The position numbers and the translations under genes were made by a program. Below the pieces are notes generated by a model that was not told where the DNA came from, ran no database searches, and was given only the letters and a program-made list of their open reading frames with translations. This document shows, one piece after another, positions 1-7,967 of a DNA stretch of 43,976 nt (positions within the stretch are counted from its first letter, which is position 1; each line of letters starts with the position of its first letter). The DNA comes from Acuticoccus mangrovi (GTDB lineage: Bacteria > Pseudomonadota > Alphaproteobacteria > Rhizobiales > Amorphaceae). The DNA is taken from contig NZ_JAEKJA010000030.1 of NCBI RefSeq assembly GCF_016411865.1, forward strand, positions 1 through 43,976. The letters are read 5' to 3'.

Positions 1-998
1 GAAATGCTCAAGTAGTTCGGCATCTTCGGATCGACGGCGTTGGCGGTGATCTCGAAGCGTTCGAGCCAGCGCCACTGCGCGACCTTCAGATGGTCGACGA
101 GGTGCTGGGCGGCGCTCTCCGGGTCACCGTCGAGAAGGCATTGCAGGATCTTCAAATGCTCCTTCACCGCGTCCTCGATGAGCTCCATCGGGATCCCGAG
201 GAACGGGTCGGTGAGGTAGCGCGTCGGCACGAAGAGGAACTGGGTGCGCTGCAGCGCGCCGAGGATCTCGGTGTTGGGGCAGTAGGACAAAAGGCTGCTG
301 TGCAGGTCGATCTCGGCGCGGTCGAACTCGGCGCTGTCGATCGGCGAGCGGCTCAGCGTCTCCACCGCGTCCTTGTGCGCGGCCTCGATCCGCTGACGCG
401 GCAGCAGCGGGAACGCCTTCAACAGCGCCTGCGGTTCGAGGAGCCAGCGCAGCTCGTAGAGATAGCCGACGCGCTCGGGCGTGACCTTCTCGGCATGCCA
501 GTGGCCGGCGCGATCCTTCATGACGAGGCCGACGCCGTTCATCCGCGCCAGCACGTCGCGCGTCACCGTGCGGCTGACGCCGAAGTGCTCGCCGAGCTTC
601 TGCTCGTTGATGTGCACCGAGCCGAAGAGGATGCGCATGGCGATCTCCTTCTCGAGCTCGGCGTACATGCGCTCCCACTGGCGGGGGGTGTCGAGGCGGA
701 AGCTGTCGAGCAGCGCCGGCTCGCCCACGCGCGCGGAGGGGAAGGCGCTCACGACGATGTAGCCCTGCCCGTCGAGCTCGCGCAGGAAGCCGTCGCTGTG
801 GAGGTCGACGAGCGCGGCGCGCGCGGGCGAGCGACTGACGCCGAAGGCCTTCGCCACCTGCGTCTCCATCACCCGCTCGCCGGCCTTGACGCGCCCGTTC
901 TCGATCATCGTCTTCAGCAGCATGTAGATCCGCTGGCTGAGGGATCGCGAGCGCGCCAGGCCTCTGCGTGCTGCCGGTCTCTCGTCCATCGCGTCCAT
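1..998 (-). CDS. GntR-family regulator with two winged-helix domains plus FCD-like effector domain (3' end cut)
   Basis: The reading frame is open to the window edge, so the C-terminus is missing after about 332 residues. The protein carries two winged-helix segments. The first is at about residues 18-82, with recognition helix around VAKAFGVSRSPARAAL. The second is at about 115-165, with LGEHFGVSRTVTRDVL. A helical region resembling an FCD ligand-binding domain follows. Ordinary GntR/FCD proteins are about 220-250 aa with one such domain, so this is an enlarged or duplicated version. The ATG at 998 overlaps the dctM stop codon by one base, so it is probably translated with the TRAP operon and may control it in response to the imported acid. 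The family call is firm; the ligand is unknown. Confidence 0.85.
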   Translation of the reverse strand, partial: MDAMDERPAARRGLARSRSLSQRIYMLLKTMIENGRVKAGERVMETQVAKAFGVSRSPARAALVDLHSDGFLRELDGQGYIVVSAFPSARVGEPALLDSFRLDTPRQWERMYAELEKEIAMRILFGSVHINEQKLGEHFGVSRTVTRDVLARMNGVGLVMKDRAGHWHAEKVTPERVGYLYELRWLLEPQALLKAFPLLPRQRIEAAHKDAVETLSRSPIDSAEFDRAEIDLHSSLLSYCPNTEILGALQRTQFLFVPTRYLTDPFLGIPMELIEDAVKEHLKILQCLLDGDPESAAQHLVDHLKVAQWRWLERFEITANAVDPKMPNYLSI

Positions 999-2311
999 CA
1001 TTCCATCATCGCCGGCAGCCATTGTGTCAGCTGCGGCAGGAAAAGCACGATGGCGAGACCGATGATCTGCAGAAAGACGAACGGCACTACGGAGCGGAAG
1101 ATCTCACCCAGCGTGACGTCCTTCGGCGCCACGGCCTTCAGGTAGAAGGCGGCGGGGCCGAACGGCGGCGTCAGATAGGAGATCTGCATGTTCATCGTGA
1201 ACAGGATGCCGAACCAGATGGGATCGAGCCCGAGATCTTTGATGATCGGCACGAAGATCGGCATCGTGAGCAGGACGATGCCGATCCAGTCGATGAAGGC
1301 GCCGAGCACGATCAGGATCAGCATCATGACCACGACGATGCCGAGCGGCGGCAGCGGCAGGTCGGAGATCGTGCCTTGCAGGAACGAGGTGCCGCCGCCC
1401 AGCGTGTAGATGCCGACGAGGGCGGAGGCGCCGAAGAACACCCAAGTCAGCATCGCCACCGTGCTGCCGGTCTGTTTCAGCACGTCGAACAGCATCGGGA
1501 ACGAGAACTTGCCGTTGACGACGACCACGACGAGGGCGCCGAGAACGCCGATGCCCGCCGTCTCCGTCGGCGTGGCGACGCCGGTGTAGAGCGAGCCGAG
1601 CACCGCCCCGATGAGCAGGATGGGCAGGATGAGCGCCTTGCCGAGGCCGATCTTCTCGCGCAGCGGCATGTCGAGGTCCGCGGCGTCGGCGAGGGGGCCC
1701 TTCTCCGGCTGGAGATGGCAGGTGACGATCACGTAGGCGATGTAGAGCCCGGCGAGGAGCAGGCCCGGGATCACCGCGGCGAGAAATAGTTCGCCGATCG
1801 AAACCTGCGCGACGAGCCCGTAGACGATCAGCACGATGCTCGGCGGCAGCAGCGTGCCGAGCGAGCCGCCGCTGCAGATGACGCCGAGCGCGAGCTTGCG
1901 ATCGTAGCCGCGGCCCAGCATCGCCGGCAGGCACACGAGGCCGAGCACGACGATCTCCGCGCCGATGATGCCGACCATCGCGGCGAGGATGGTGGAGGTC
2001 AGCAGCGTGCCGATGGCGAGGCCGCCGCGCAGCCGGCCGGACCAGACGTGGAGGGCGTGGAAGAGGCGTTCGACCACCCCGGCCCGCTCCAGCAGGCACC
2101 CCATCAGGACGAACAGCGGGACGGCGATGAGGGCGTAGTTGCCCATCAGCGTCAGCATCCGGCTCGGGATGAGGTAGAGCGCGTTGGGGCCGTAGGTCGA
2201 CAGCGTCAGGATGACGGCGGTGAGGCCGGTCGCGAAGGCGAGCGGCATCCCGGTGACGAGCAGCGCCAGGAGGACGCCGAGCGTCAGAAGGCTGAGCCAT
2301 TCACCACTCAC
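998..2311 (-). CDS. dctM: TRAP transporter large permease subunit (DctM family)
   Basis: A 437-aa, very hydrophobic protein with about 12 predicted membrane segments, the usual size for the large membrane subunit of tripartite ATP-independent periplasmic transporters. It starts MSGEWLSLLTLGVLLALL and contains the DctM-typical segments PPSIVLIVYGL and GAFIDWIGIVLLTMP. It moves the substrate delivered by the periplasmic protein across the inner membrane using the sodium or proton gradient. The start overlaps the end of the dctQ gene by 11 bases and its stop overlaps the regulator start, so the three are translationally coupled. Substrate is not readable from this subunit; the neighbouring sugar-acid-type enzymes suggest an organic or sugar acid. 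Confidence 0.95.
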   Translation of the reverse strand: MSGEWLSLLTLGVLLALLVTGMPLAFATGLTAVILTLSTYGPNALYLIPSRMLTLMGNYALIAVPLFVLMGCLLERAGVVERLFHALHVWSGRLRGGLAIGTLLTSTILAAMVGIIGAEIVVLGLVCLPAMLGRGYDRKLALGVICSGGSLGTLLPPSIVLIVYGLVAQVSIGELFLAAVIPGLLLAGLYIAYVIVTCHLQPEKGPLADAADLDMPLREKIGLGKALILPILLIGAVLGSLYTGVATPTETAGIGVLGALVVVVVNGKFSFPMLFDVLKQTGSTVAMLTWVFFGASALVGIYTLGGGTSFLQGTISDLPLPPLGIVVVMMLILIVLGAFIDWIGIVLLTMPIFVPIIKDLGLDPIWFGILFTMNMQISYLTPPFGPAAFYLKAVAPKDVTLGEIFRSVVPFVFLQIIGLAIVLFLPQLTQWLPAMME

Positions 2312-2789
2312 GGGAGAGCCTCCCGATCGCGATCTTCAAACGGTTCACGCATTCGAGGATCATCAGGGCGGCACCGACCGGGATGGCGGTCTTCATGATC
2401 GTCGGCGCGTGCGAGTTCCAGCCGCCGCCCGAGGTTTCGCCGCTGCGGATCGCCGGGATGGCCTGCTTGCTGCCGTAGTAAACAATGACGGCGAGGAAGG
2501 CGATCGACAGGACGTAGGCGACGACGTCGAGCACCATCCGCGCCCGCGGCGGGAACCAGTTGTAGATGACGTCGATGCGCACGTGCTTGTCCTCGCCGAG
2601 GACGTAGGCGCCGGCGAGGACGTATTGCACGGCGGCGATGGCGATGACGAGCTCGAGGCCCCACACCGTCGGAGAATCGAAGAAGTACCGCATGCCGACG
2701 TCGTAGACGGTGATGAGAAAGACGGCGAGGTAGGCGGCGATTGAGCCGTATTCGCCGAGCTTGCGGTTGAAGAGGCTGATATATCTCAC
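2301..2789 (-). CDS. dctQ: TRAP transporter small permease subunit (DctQ family)
   Basis: A 162-aa protein with four predicted transmembrane segments, typical of the small membrane subunit that partners DctM. The segment around GEDKHVRIDVIYNW, with acidic and basic residues between helices 2 and 3, is characteristic of the family. It lies between the binding protein and dctM and overlaps dctM by 11 bases. About 99 bases of hairpin-rich DNA separate it from the dctP stop, which may reduce its expression relative to the binding protein. Confidence 0.93.
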   Translation of the reverse strand: MRYISLFNRKLGEYGSIAAYLAVFLITVYDVGMRYFFDSPTVWGLELVIAIAAVQYVLAGAYVLGEDKHVRIDVIYNWFPPRARMVLDVVAYVLSIAFLAVIVYYGSKQAIPAIRSGETSGGGWNSHAPTIMKTAIPVGAALMILECVNRLKIAIGRLSREW

Positions 2790-2828
2790 GGTGGCGACCT
2801 TAGGGGTTGCGGATCGCGTCGAAGGGGA

Positions 2829-2900
2829 GATGGCCGACCCGCCGACGCGGACCGGCCATCGGGAGCGCTCGGCTCCCGCTATCGACGACTAGTCGTCGAT
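2829..2900 (-). promoter_or_regulatory. Cluster of stem-loops between dctP and dctQ
   Basis: On the minus strand, right at the dctP stop codon, lies a perfect 20-base palindrome (2881-2900, half-site ATCGACGACT). It is followed by a stem of 7 bp with a 5-base loop (2860-2878, CGGGAGC/GCTCCCG) and a stem of 8 bp (2829-2836 with 2853-2860, GATGGCCG/CGGCCATC). Such structures after a binding-protein gene commonly stabilise its mRNA or partly terminate transcription, giving more binding protein than permease. The pairings are visible; the function is inferred. Confidence 0.55.
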
Positions 2901-3914
2901 CAGCCCGATCTTCTTCATGTAATCGAGCTGGCTTTCGAGCGCCCGCTGGGCGAACTCGCTGCGGGTCGCGTAGGCCTTCCAGACGTCGACGGCCGCCTCG
3001 CGGAACGCCTTCTTGTCCTCGTCGCTCCAGTCGATCAGCGTCACGCCCTCGGCGGTGAGCTTCTCGGCGGCTTCCGCGTCCTTCTGCGCCATCGTCGCGA
3101 CCATGTCGTCGGCGAAGGCCCGCACCGCCTCCTTCAGCGTCGTCTGCAGTTCGGGCGACAGGGAGTCCCACACGTCCTTGCGGATCGCGACGTCGGCGAT
3201 CGACATCGAGTGGACGCCCGGATAGATCGCGTACTTGGCGATGTCGTGGAAGCCGAGCTCCTCGTTCATCGACAGAGTGCCCCAGTCGGCGCCGTCGACG
3301 ACGCCCTTGTCGAGCGCGCTGTAGACCTCGGTGCCGGCCATCTCGATGGGGATCGCGCCGAACTTCGCGAACACGTCGGAGAACATGCCCTTCGACATGC
3401 GCAGCTTCATGCCCTTGAACTCGTCGGGATGCTCGACCGGCTTCATCAGCGGCAGCGATTCCGCGCCCCAGGTCGTGACGCCGATCGGGTAGAGGCCGAA
3501 CGGCTCGTAGGCTTCCTGGAGCAGCTCGAGGCCGCCGTTCTCGTAGTGGTAGTCGAGCAGCTGCTCGGGCGTCTGATAGGCGCCGACGAGGCCGCCGAGG
3601 ATCGCGAAGCCCGGCTCGCGCCCGGTCCAGTAGGCCGGCGCGTTGTGCTCGCCGTCGAGGACGCCCATCTGCACCGCCTCGAGCGTCTCGGCGGTGCCGA
3701 CGACGGCATCGGCGGGCAGCGGGCGGATCTTGATCTGACCGTCGGTACGCTCGGCGACGTCCTCGGCGAAGCGCTCGAAGCTCTGCTGCGTCGCCGTTCC
3801 CGCCTGCCACAGGCTCTGGATCGCCCAGTTGTAGTCCTTCGCGGCGGCGGGACCCGCGAATGTCGCGGTCGCGAGAAGGGCGGCCGTCGTGGCGGCCGTG
3901 AATGCTCTCTTCAT
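2889..3914 (-). CDS. dctP: TRAP transporter periplasmic solute-binding protein (DctP family)
   Basis: 341 aa with a clear Sec signal peptide (MKRAFTAATTAALLATATFAG, cleavage likely after PAAA at residue 25). The mature part has the DctP/TAXI-like fold signature around residues 170-230, including FKGMKLRMSKGMF with the family's ligand-binding arginine region, and GVVDGADWGTLSMNE. It captures the substrate in the periplasm and passes it to DctQM. AGGAGG lies about 10 bases upstream of the ATG. It is in line with the FAH and SDR genes, 141 bases after the FAH stop. Ligand identity cannot be told from sequence; the neighbouring catabolic genes suggest a sugar-derived acid. Confidence 0.94.
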   Translation of the reverse strand: MKRAFTAATTAALLATATFAGPAAAKDYNWAIQSLWQAGTATQQSFERFAEDVAERTDGQIKIRPLPADAVVGTAETLEAVQMGVLDGEHNAPAYWTGREPGFAILGGLVGAYQTPEQLLDYHYENGGLELLQEAYEPFGLYPIGVTTWGAESLPLMKPVEHPDEFKGMKLRMSKGMFSDVFAKFGAIPIEMAGTEVYSALDKGVVDGADWGTLSMNEELGFHDIAKYAIYPGVHSMSIADVAIRKDVWDSLSPELQTTLKEAVRAFADDMVATMAQKDAEAAEKLTAEGVTLIDWSDEDKKAFREAAVDVWKAYATRSEFAQRALESQLDYMKKIGLIDD

Positions 3915-4034
3915 CTCTTCGTTTCCTCCTGCTGATGCGGGTTGGGACCGTCGCGGCGCGTCTAGCGGTGTGCCGGTCCCGTTCGGACCACGCGGGGTCC
4001 GGGTGTCGATCGTCCCGGAAGGGACGCCGGCTCG

Positions 4035-4072
4035 CTCATGGGCGCGGCGCCGGACTCATGGGCGCGGCGCCG
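4035..4072. repeat. 20-base tandem duplication at the end of the FAH-family gene
   Basis: The 18-base string CTCATGGGCGCGGCGCCG occurs at 4035-4052 and again at 4055-4072, a period of 20. The second copy contains the last codons and the stop of the FAH-family gene (minus strand). The first copy lies just past it and repeats the same stop context. It looks like a local replication-slippage duplication. Confidence 0.8.
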
Positions 4073-4907
4073 AAACGATGGTCTGGCGCTGCCGGCCGAG
4101 CCCGGCGATGCCGAGCTCGACGACGTCGCCGGGATTGAGCCAGATCGGCTCGGGCTTCTTGCCCATGCCGACTCCCGGCGGGGTGCCGGTCGCGATGACG
4201 TCTCCGGGCAGGAGGGTCATGCAGCGGCTGACGTCGGCGATGAGGGCGGCGACCGGGAAGATCATCTTGTCGGTGTTCCCGGTCTGCATGCGCTCGCCGT
4301 TGACGTCGAGCCAGAGGTCGAGCTTGCCGGGATCGGGGACCTCGTCGGCGGTCACGAGCCAGGGGCCGATCGGGCCGAAGGTGTCGCACCCCTTGCCCTT
4401 CGCCCATTGGGTCGTCTCCATCTGGAAGGCGCGCTCCGAGACGTCGTTGAGGACGCAGTAGCCGGCGATGTAGTCGCCCGCCTTCTCCTCGGGGACGCAG
4501 CGCGCCGTGCGGCCGATGACGACGCCGAGCTCGACCTCCCAGTCGAGCTTGGTGGAACCGACGGGCTGCACGGTGTCGTCGTCGGGTCCGCAGATCGCCG
4601 AGGGCGCCTTCAGGAAGACGATGGGCTTCTGCGGCAGCGGCATGCCCGCCTCTTCGGCGTGGTCGGAATAGTTGAGCCCGATGCAGACATACTTGGAGAT
4701 CCCCTCCCACGGCACGCCGAGGCGCGGGGTGCCCTCGACGGGTGGGAAGTCGGCGAGATCGAGGCGCGCCAGCTCGGCGAGGAGACCGTTCTCGAAGGCG
4801 CGGGCATGGAGGGCGGGGACCTTCGAGGAGAGGTCGCGGACGACGCCGTCGGCATCGACCGCGCCGACCTTCTCCGCGCCGGGCTCTCCGAATCTCAGAA
4901 GCTTCAT
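4056..4907 (-). CDS. Fumarylacetoacetate hydrolase family protein, likely 2,4-diketo-3-deoxy sugar acid hydrolase
   Basis: 283 aa, the size of the short FAH-family enzymes often annotated as ureidoglycolate lyase or 2,4-diketo-3-deoxy-L-fuconate/rhamnonate hydrolase. Visible motifs are IGLNYSDHAEE at about 76-86, the metal site WEVELG (E124, E126) with D155, and the substrate-side loop GTPPGVGMGKKPEP near the C-terminus. Enzymes of this branch cleave a C-C bond in 2,4-diketo acids using Mg2+ or Mn2+. The gene is 21 bases downstream of an SDR and upstream of a TRAP transporter. Because SDR plus FAH is the known pair converting 2-keto-3-deoxy-L-sugar acids to pyruvate and L-lactate, that role is more likely than ureidoglycolate lysis, but specificity is inference. 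Confidence 0.85.
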   Translation of the reverse strand: MKLLRFGEPGAEKVGAVDADGVVRDLSSKVPALHARAFENGLLAELARLDLADFPPVEGTPRLGVPWEGISKYVCIGLNYSDHAEEAGMPLPQKPIVFLKAPSAICGPDDDTVQPVGSTKLDWEVELGVVIGRTARCVPEEKAGDYIAGYCVLNDVSERAFQMETTQWAKGKGCDTFGPIGPWLVTADEVPDPGKLDLWLDVNGERMQTGNTDKMIFPVAALIADVSRCMTLLPGDVIATGTPPGVGMGKKPEPIWLNPGDVVELGIAGLGRQRQTIVSAPRP

Positions 4908-4928
4908 CGTGTGTCTGTCCTCACCGGG

Positions 4929-5678
4929 TCACATCAGGGTTGAGCCGTCGTCGACGACGAGGGCGGCGCCGTTCATGTGGCGCGCCTCCTCCGAGGCGAG
5001 GAAGGCGATGACGTTCGCGACGTCCTCGGGGCGGGCGAAGTTCGCCGCTCCGGCGCGGCGCACCCCGCCGTCGACCTGGCTCTCGATGCTTTCGATCATG
5101 CGGCCGGCGATCGGGCCGGGCAGCACGGCGTTGACCCGCACTCCGCGCCCGGCGGCGTCGAGCGCGGCGACGCGCGTCAGCCCGAGCACGGCGTGCTTGC
5201 TCGCCACGTAGCCCGCAAGCCCGGCCCGTCCGCGGATCGCCGAGGTGGAGGCGACGTTGACGATCGCGCCGTGGCCGCGGCGCGCCATGCGCGGAAGGGC
5301 GGCCTGCATGACGAGCAGCACGCCCTTGACGTTCACCGCCATGACGCGGTCGAAGACGGCCTCGGGATAGGCGTCGATCGGGGCGACGGCGCCGGCGATA
5401 CCGGCACTGTTCACGAGGACCGCCACCCCGCCGAGCGTCCGCTCGATCGCGTCGAAGGCGTGCTCGAGCGTGTCCGCCCGCGTCACGTCCGCTTCGAGCG
5501 CGATACCGCGCCCGCCCGCCGCCTCGATCTCGTCGAGGGTGTGTTGGGCGCCGGCAAGACTGCTGTCGAGAAGGGCGACGGCCGCCCCGTCCCGGGCGAG
5601 CCGGAGTGCCGTGGCACGGCCCAGATCGCCACCTCCACCGGTGACGACCGCGACACCGGGATCGTCGAGGGGCTCCAT
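4929..5678 (-). CDS. Short-chain dehydrogenase/reductase (SDR), possible 2-keto-3-deoxy sugar acid 4-dehydrogenase
   Basis: 249 aa classical SDR. The nucleotide-binding TGGGGDLG is at 13-20, NSAG at 90-93, and the catalytic Ser144, Tyr157 and Lys161 (YVASK) are all present. An aspartate (D38, in LLDSS) ends the second strand, which favours NAD(H). It is the first gene of the minus-strand operon SDR-FAH-dctP-dctQ-dctM-gntR. Next to an FAH hydrolase, the best-supported role is NAD-dependent oxidation of a 2-keto-3-deoxy acid at C4 to the 2,4-diketo acid. SDR specificity cannot be read from sequence alone, so that step is inferred from context. Confidence 0.85.
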   Translation of the reverse strand: MEPLDDPGVAVVTGGGGDLGRATALRLARDGAAVALLDSSLAGAQHTLDEIEAAGGRGIALEADVTRADTLEHAFDAIERTLGGVAVLVNSAGIAGAVAPIDAYPEAVFDRVMAVNVKGVLLVMQAALPRMARRGHGAIVNVASTSAIRGRAGLAGYVASKHAVLGLTRVAALDAAGRGVRVNAVLPGPIAGRMIESIESQVDGGVRRAGAANFARPEDVANVIAFLASEEARHMNGAALVVDDGSTLM

Positions 5679-5967
5679 TCCCGTCCCCGCTTCCTTCCGC
5701 TTCGGGCCACCGAACCGTGTGTATCGGCGGCCTCAATATGTATTTTGAATATCCTGTACGCTTCGACCAGAGCCGTCAAGTGCGGCGGAGAAATTTGGCC
5801 GATGCGACTGAAAGTTGATGGAAATTCGCGGATTCACGCAACGCATGGAGGGCATTTCACGGAATTGACGTGCCCCCGATTGACACGGATGCTTGTTGAC
5901 GTACTTTGGATACGAAAATCATATCGGTTCGCGTTCGAGCCGATGCCCTGGCAAGAAGCGACGATGT
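5679..5967. promoter_or_regulatory. Divergent promoter region between the SDR/TRAP operon and the lldD operon
   Basis: This 289-base spacer is AT-richer than its surroundings and must hold promoters for both directions. On the plus strand, TTGAC recurs at 5865, 5880 and 5896, at 15-16 base spacing. The last (TTGACG, 5896-5901) could be a -35 with a weak -10 TCATAT at 5919. On the minus strand TTGACG at 5779-5774 could pair with CAGGAT at 5756-5751. Operator-like stretches are TTTGGATACGAAA at about 5905-5917 and ATATGTATTTTGAATAT at about 5736-5752. The tandem GntR protein at the end of the operon is the obvious candidate binder. Confidence 0.45.
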
Positions 5968-7119
5968 ATGAACGCCGACCGAACCGTCACTGCGGTCGAG
6001 GACTTGAGGATCCTGGCGCGCCGCCGTGTGCCGCGCATGTTCTATGACTACGTGGACTGCGGCTCGTGGAGCGAGGCGACCTATCGGGCCAACAGCCGGG
6101 ACTTCGCGCACTGGGAGTTCAAGCAGCGCGTCGCGGTGAACATCGAGGGCCGCTCCACCGAAACGACGCTGCTCGGCGAGGTCGCCGCGATGCCCGTCGC
6201 CCTGGCGCCCGCCGGCCTCGGCGGCATGCAGTGCGCCGACGGGGAGGTCCTCGCCGCGCGGGCGGCCGGCGCGTTCGGCGTGCCGTTCACGCTGTCGACG
6301 ATGAGCGTGTGCTCGATCGAGGACGTCGCCGAGGCGACCCAGCGCCCTTTCTGGTTCCAGCTCTACATGATGCGTGACCGCACCTTCATGGGCGATCTCA
6401 TCGACCGGGCGAAGGCGGCCGGCTGCTCGGCGCTCGTCCTCACCCTCGATCTCCAGGTCCAGGGGCAGCGCCACAAGGACATCAAGAACGGCCTCTCGAC
6501 ACCGCCGAAGCTCACTGTCGCCAACCTCCTCAACCTCCTGACCAAGCCGCGCTGGTGCTGGGGGATGCTGCGGGCGAAGCGGCGCACCTTCGGCAACATC
6601 GTCGGCCATGCCCCCAATATCGAGGACACCAGCTCGATGGCGTTGTGGGTCAGCGAACAATTCGATCAGACGCTCGATTGGGATGCGGTCGAGTGGGTGA
6701 AGGCGCGGTGGGGCGGCAAACTGATCCTCAAGGGCATCATGGATCCCGCCGACGCGCGGCTCGCTGCGGACGCCGGTGCCGATGCGATCGTCGTCTCCAA
6801 CCACGGCGGGCGCCAGCTCGACGGGGCGCCGTCGAGCATCCGCGCCCTGCCGGCCATCGTCGACGCCGTCGCGGGGCGGACCGAGATCCACTTCGACAGC
6901 GGAGTGCGCTCCGGTCAGGACGTCTACCGCGCGGTCGCCCTCGGCGCCAAGGGTGTGCACATCGGCCGCGCCTACATGTACGGGCTCGGTGCGCTCGGAG
7001 AGGACGGGGTCGCGCGCTGCCTCCGCATCCTCAGGAAGGAACTCGACCTCACCATGGCGCTGTGCGGGGTCCGCACGGTCGAGGGCATCACGCGCGACAC
7101 CATCATCCCGCGAAGCTGA
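5968..7119 (+). CDS. lldD: FMN-dependent L-lactate dehydrogenase / alpha-hydroxy-acid dehydrogenase
   Basis: 383 aa, the normal length for LldD. It begins in the family-typical way with RRVPRMFYDYVDCG after about 14 residues. The catalytic histidine is H279 in SNHGGRQLDG, and the FMN phosphate-binding segment is FDSGVRSGQDV, followed by HIGRAYMYGLGALGE. It oxidises an L-2-hydroxy acid, normally L-lactate to pyruvate, passing electrons through FMN to the membrane quinone pool. An in-frame start at 5893 exists, but the ATG at 5968 gives the conserved N-terminus. As first gene of the divergent operon it would complete the neighbouring SDR/FAH route by oxidising the L-lactate released. Glycolate- or mandelate-type specificity is a lesser possibility. 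Confidence 0.9.
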   Translation: MNADRTVTAVEDLRILARRRVPRMFYDYVDCGSWSEATYRANSRDFAHWEFKQRVAVNIEGRSTETTLLGEVAAMPVALAPAGLGGMQCADGEVLAARAAGAFGVPFTLSTMSVCSIEDVAEATQRPFWFQLYMMRDRTFMGDLIDRAKAAGCSALVLTLDLQVQGQRHKDIKNGLSTPPKLTVANLLNLLTKPRWCWGMLRAKRRTFGNIVGHAPNIEDTSSMALWVSEQFDQTLDWDAVEWVKARWGGKLILKGIMDPADARLAADAGADAIVVSNHGGRQLDGAPSSIRALPAIVDAVAGRTEIHFDSGVRSGQDVYRAVALGAKGVHIGRAYMYGLGALGEDGVARCLRILRKELDLTMALCGVRTVEGITRDTIIPRS

Positions 7120-7147
7120 GCCGGCGATATACCGAGGAGGAACGTCA

Positions 7148-7912
7148 ATGTTCGGAAACTTCAAGCTCTATCCGAAGAGCGGGGTCAATCCCCACCATTC
7201 GCCGGCCTATCCGCTGGAATGGGACTGCACGCTGCGCACCGTCGAGGTGGTCACCCGCGTCGACCCGGCGAAGATCGACGCGATGCTCGAAGGCAGCGGC
7301 TTCGAGCGGGTCAACGACCGCGTGGCCTTCCGCTTCATGCTCTCGCCGGGGCACACCCTGTCGGTGCCGAACGGGGCGATGTTCGATCTGATGATCACCG
7401 TCGCCGTGCGCTATCAGGACCTCTTCACGCAGACCCACGTCTACATGTACTGCAGCGATCCGATGGGGATGGCCGCGGGCCGCGAGATCTTCGGCTACAC
7501 GAAGAAGGACTGCACCTACAAGTTCGACGAGGATGCCTTCGGCGCGATCCGCGGCTGGGTCAATCGCCGCGGCTTCCAGCTCGCCGAATTCTCCTTCGTT
7601 CCGGACGAGACGGCGCCGCTGGTGCGCCTCGTCGACGGGGACACGCAGCCGGGCGGTGAGATCCACGTGCGGCGCTTGCCTCACCCCGAGCGGCCCGAGC
7701 CGGCCTACGAGGACATCGTCTACCGCCTCACTCCGCTGCAATATTCCGCACCTCTCGTCGGCAAAGTCGACCTCGACCTCTACCCCTCCGAGTTCGATCC
7801 CATCGCCGACCTCGAGCCGGAGGTGCTCGGCGCGCATTTCATGACGTCGCGCGTCTACGCCGGCGGCTTCGATCTCGAGGATCGCCGCCTCATCAAGCGC
7901 CTGACGCCCTGA
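7148..7912 (+). CDS. Acetoacetate decarboxylase (ADC) family protein
   Basis: 254 aa. It matches the ADC fold family: the segment GREIFGYTKKD (111-121) carries the paired lysines (K119, K120) that in acetoacetate decarboxylase form and tune the Schiff base. A strong GAGGAGG lies about 7 bases before the ATG, and the gene starts 28 bases after lldD. The family includes true decarboxylases and also aldolase/dehydratase-type members acting on 2-keto acids, so the reaction is open. In this operon a role in turning over a beta- or 2-keto acid intermediate is plausible. Family assignment is strong, substrate unknown. Confidence 0.82.
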   Translation: MFGNFKLYPKSGVNPHHSPAYPLEWDCTLRTVEVVTRVDPAKIDAMLEGSGFERVNDRVAFRFMLSPGHTLSVPNGAMFDLMITVAVRYQDLFTQTHVYMYCSDPMGMAAGREIFGYTKKDCTYKFDEDAFGAIRGWVNRRGFQLAEFSFVPDETAPLVRLVDGDTQPGGEIHVRRLPHPERPEPAYEDIVYRLTPLQYSAPLVGKVDLDLYPSEFDPIADLEPEVLGAHFMTSRVYAGGFDLEDRRLIKRLTP

Positions 7913-7967
7913 CCAAGGGCCGTCGGCAAGACGCCGCAGGCGACCGGCCGCTGGGGGAGGGGATGGC

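Noticed and set aside
4056-4907. Ureidoglycolate lyase
   Set aside because: The same family is often given this name, but the neighbours (SDR, TRAP, LldD) fit a diketo sugar acid hydrolase, and no purine genes adjoin it. The ureide operon lies 35 kb away.
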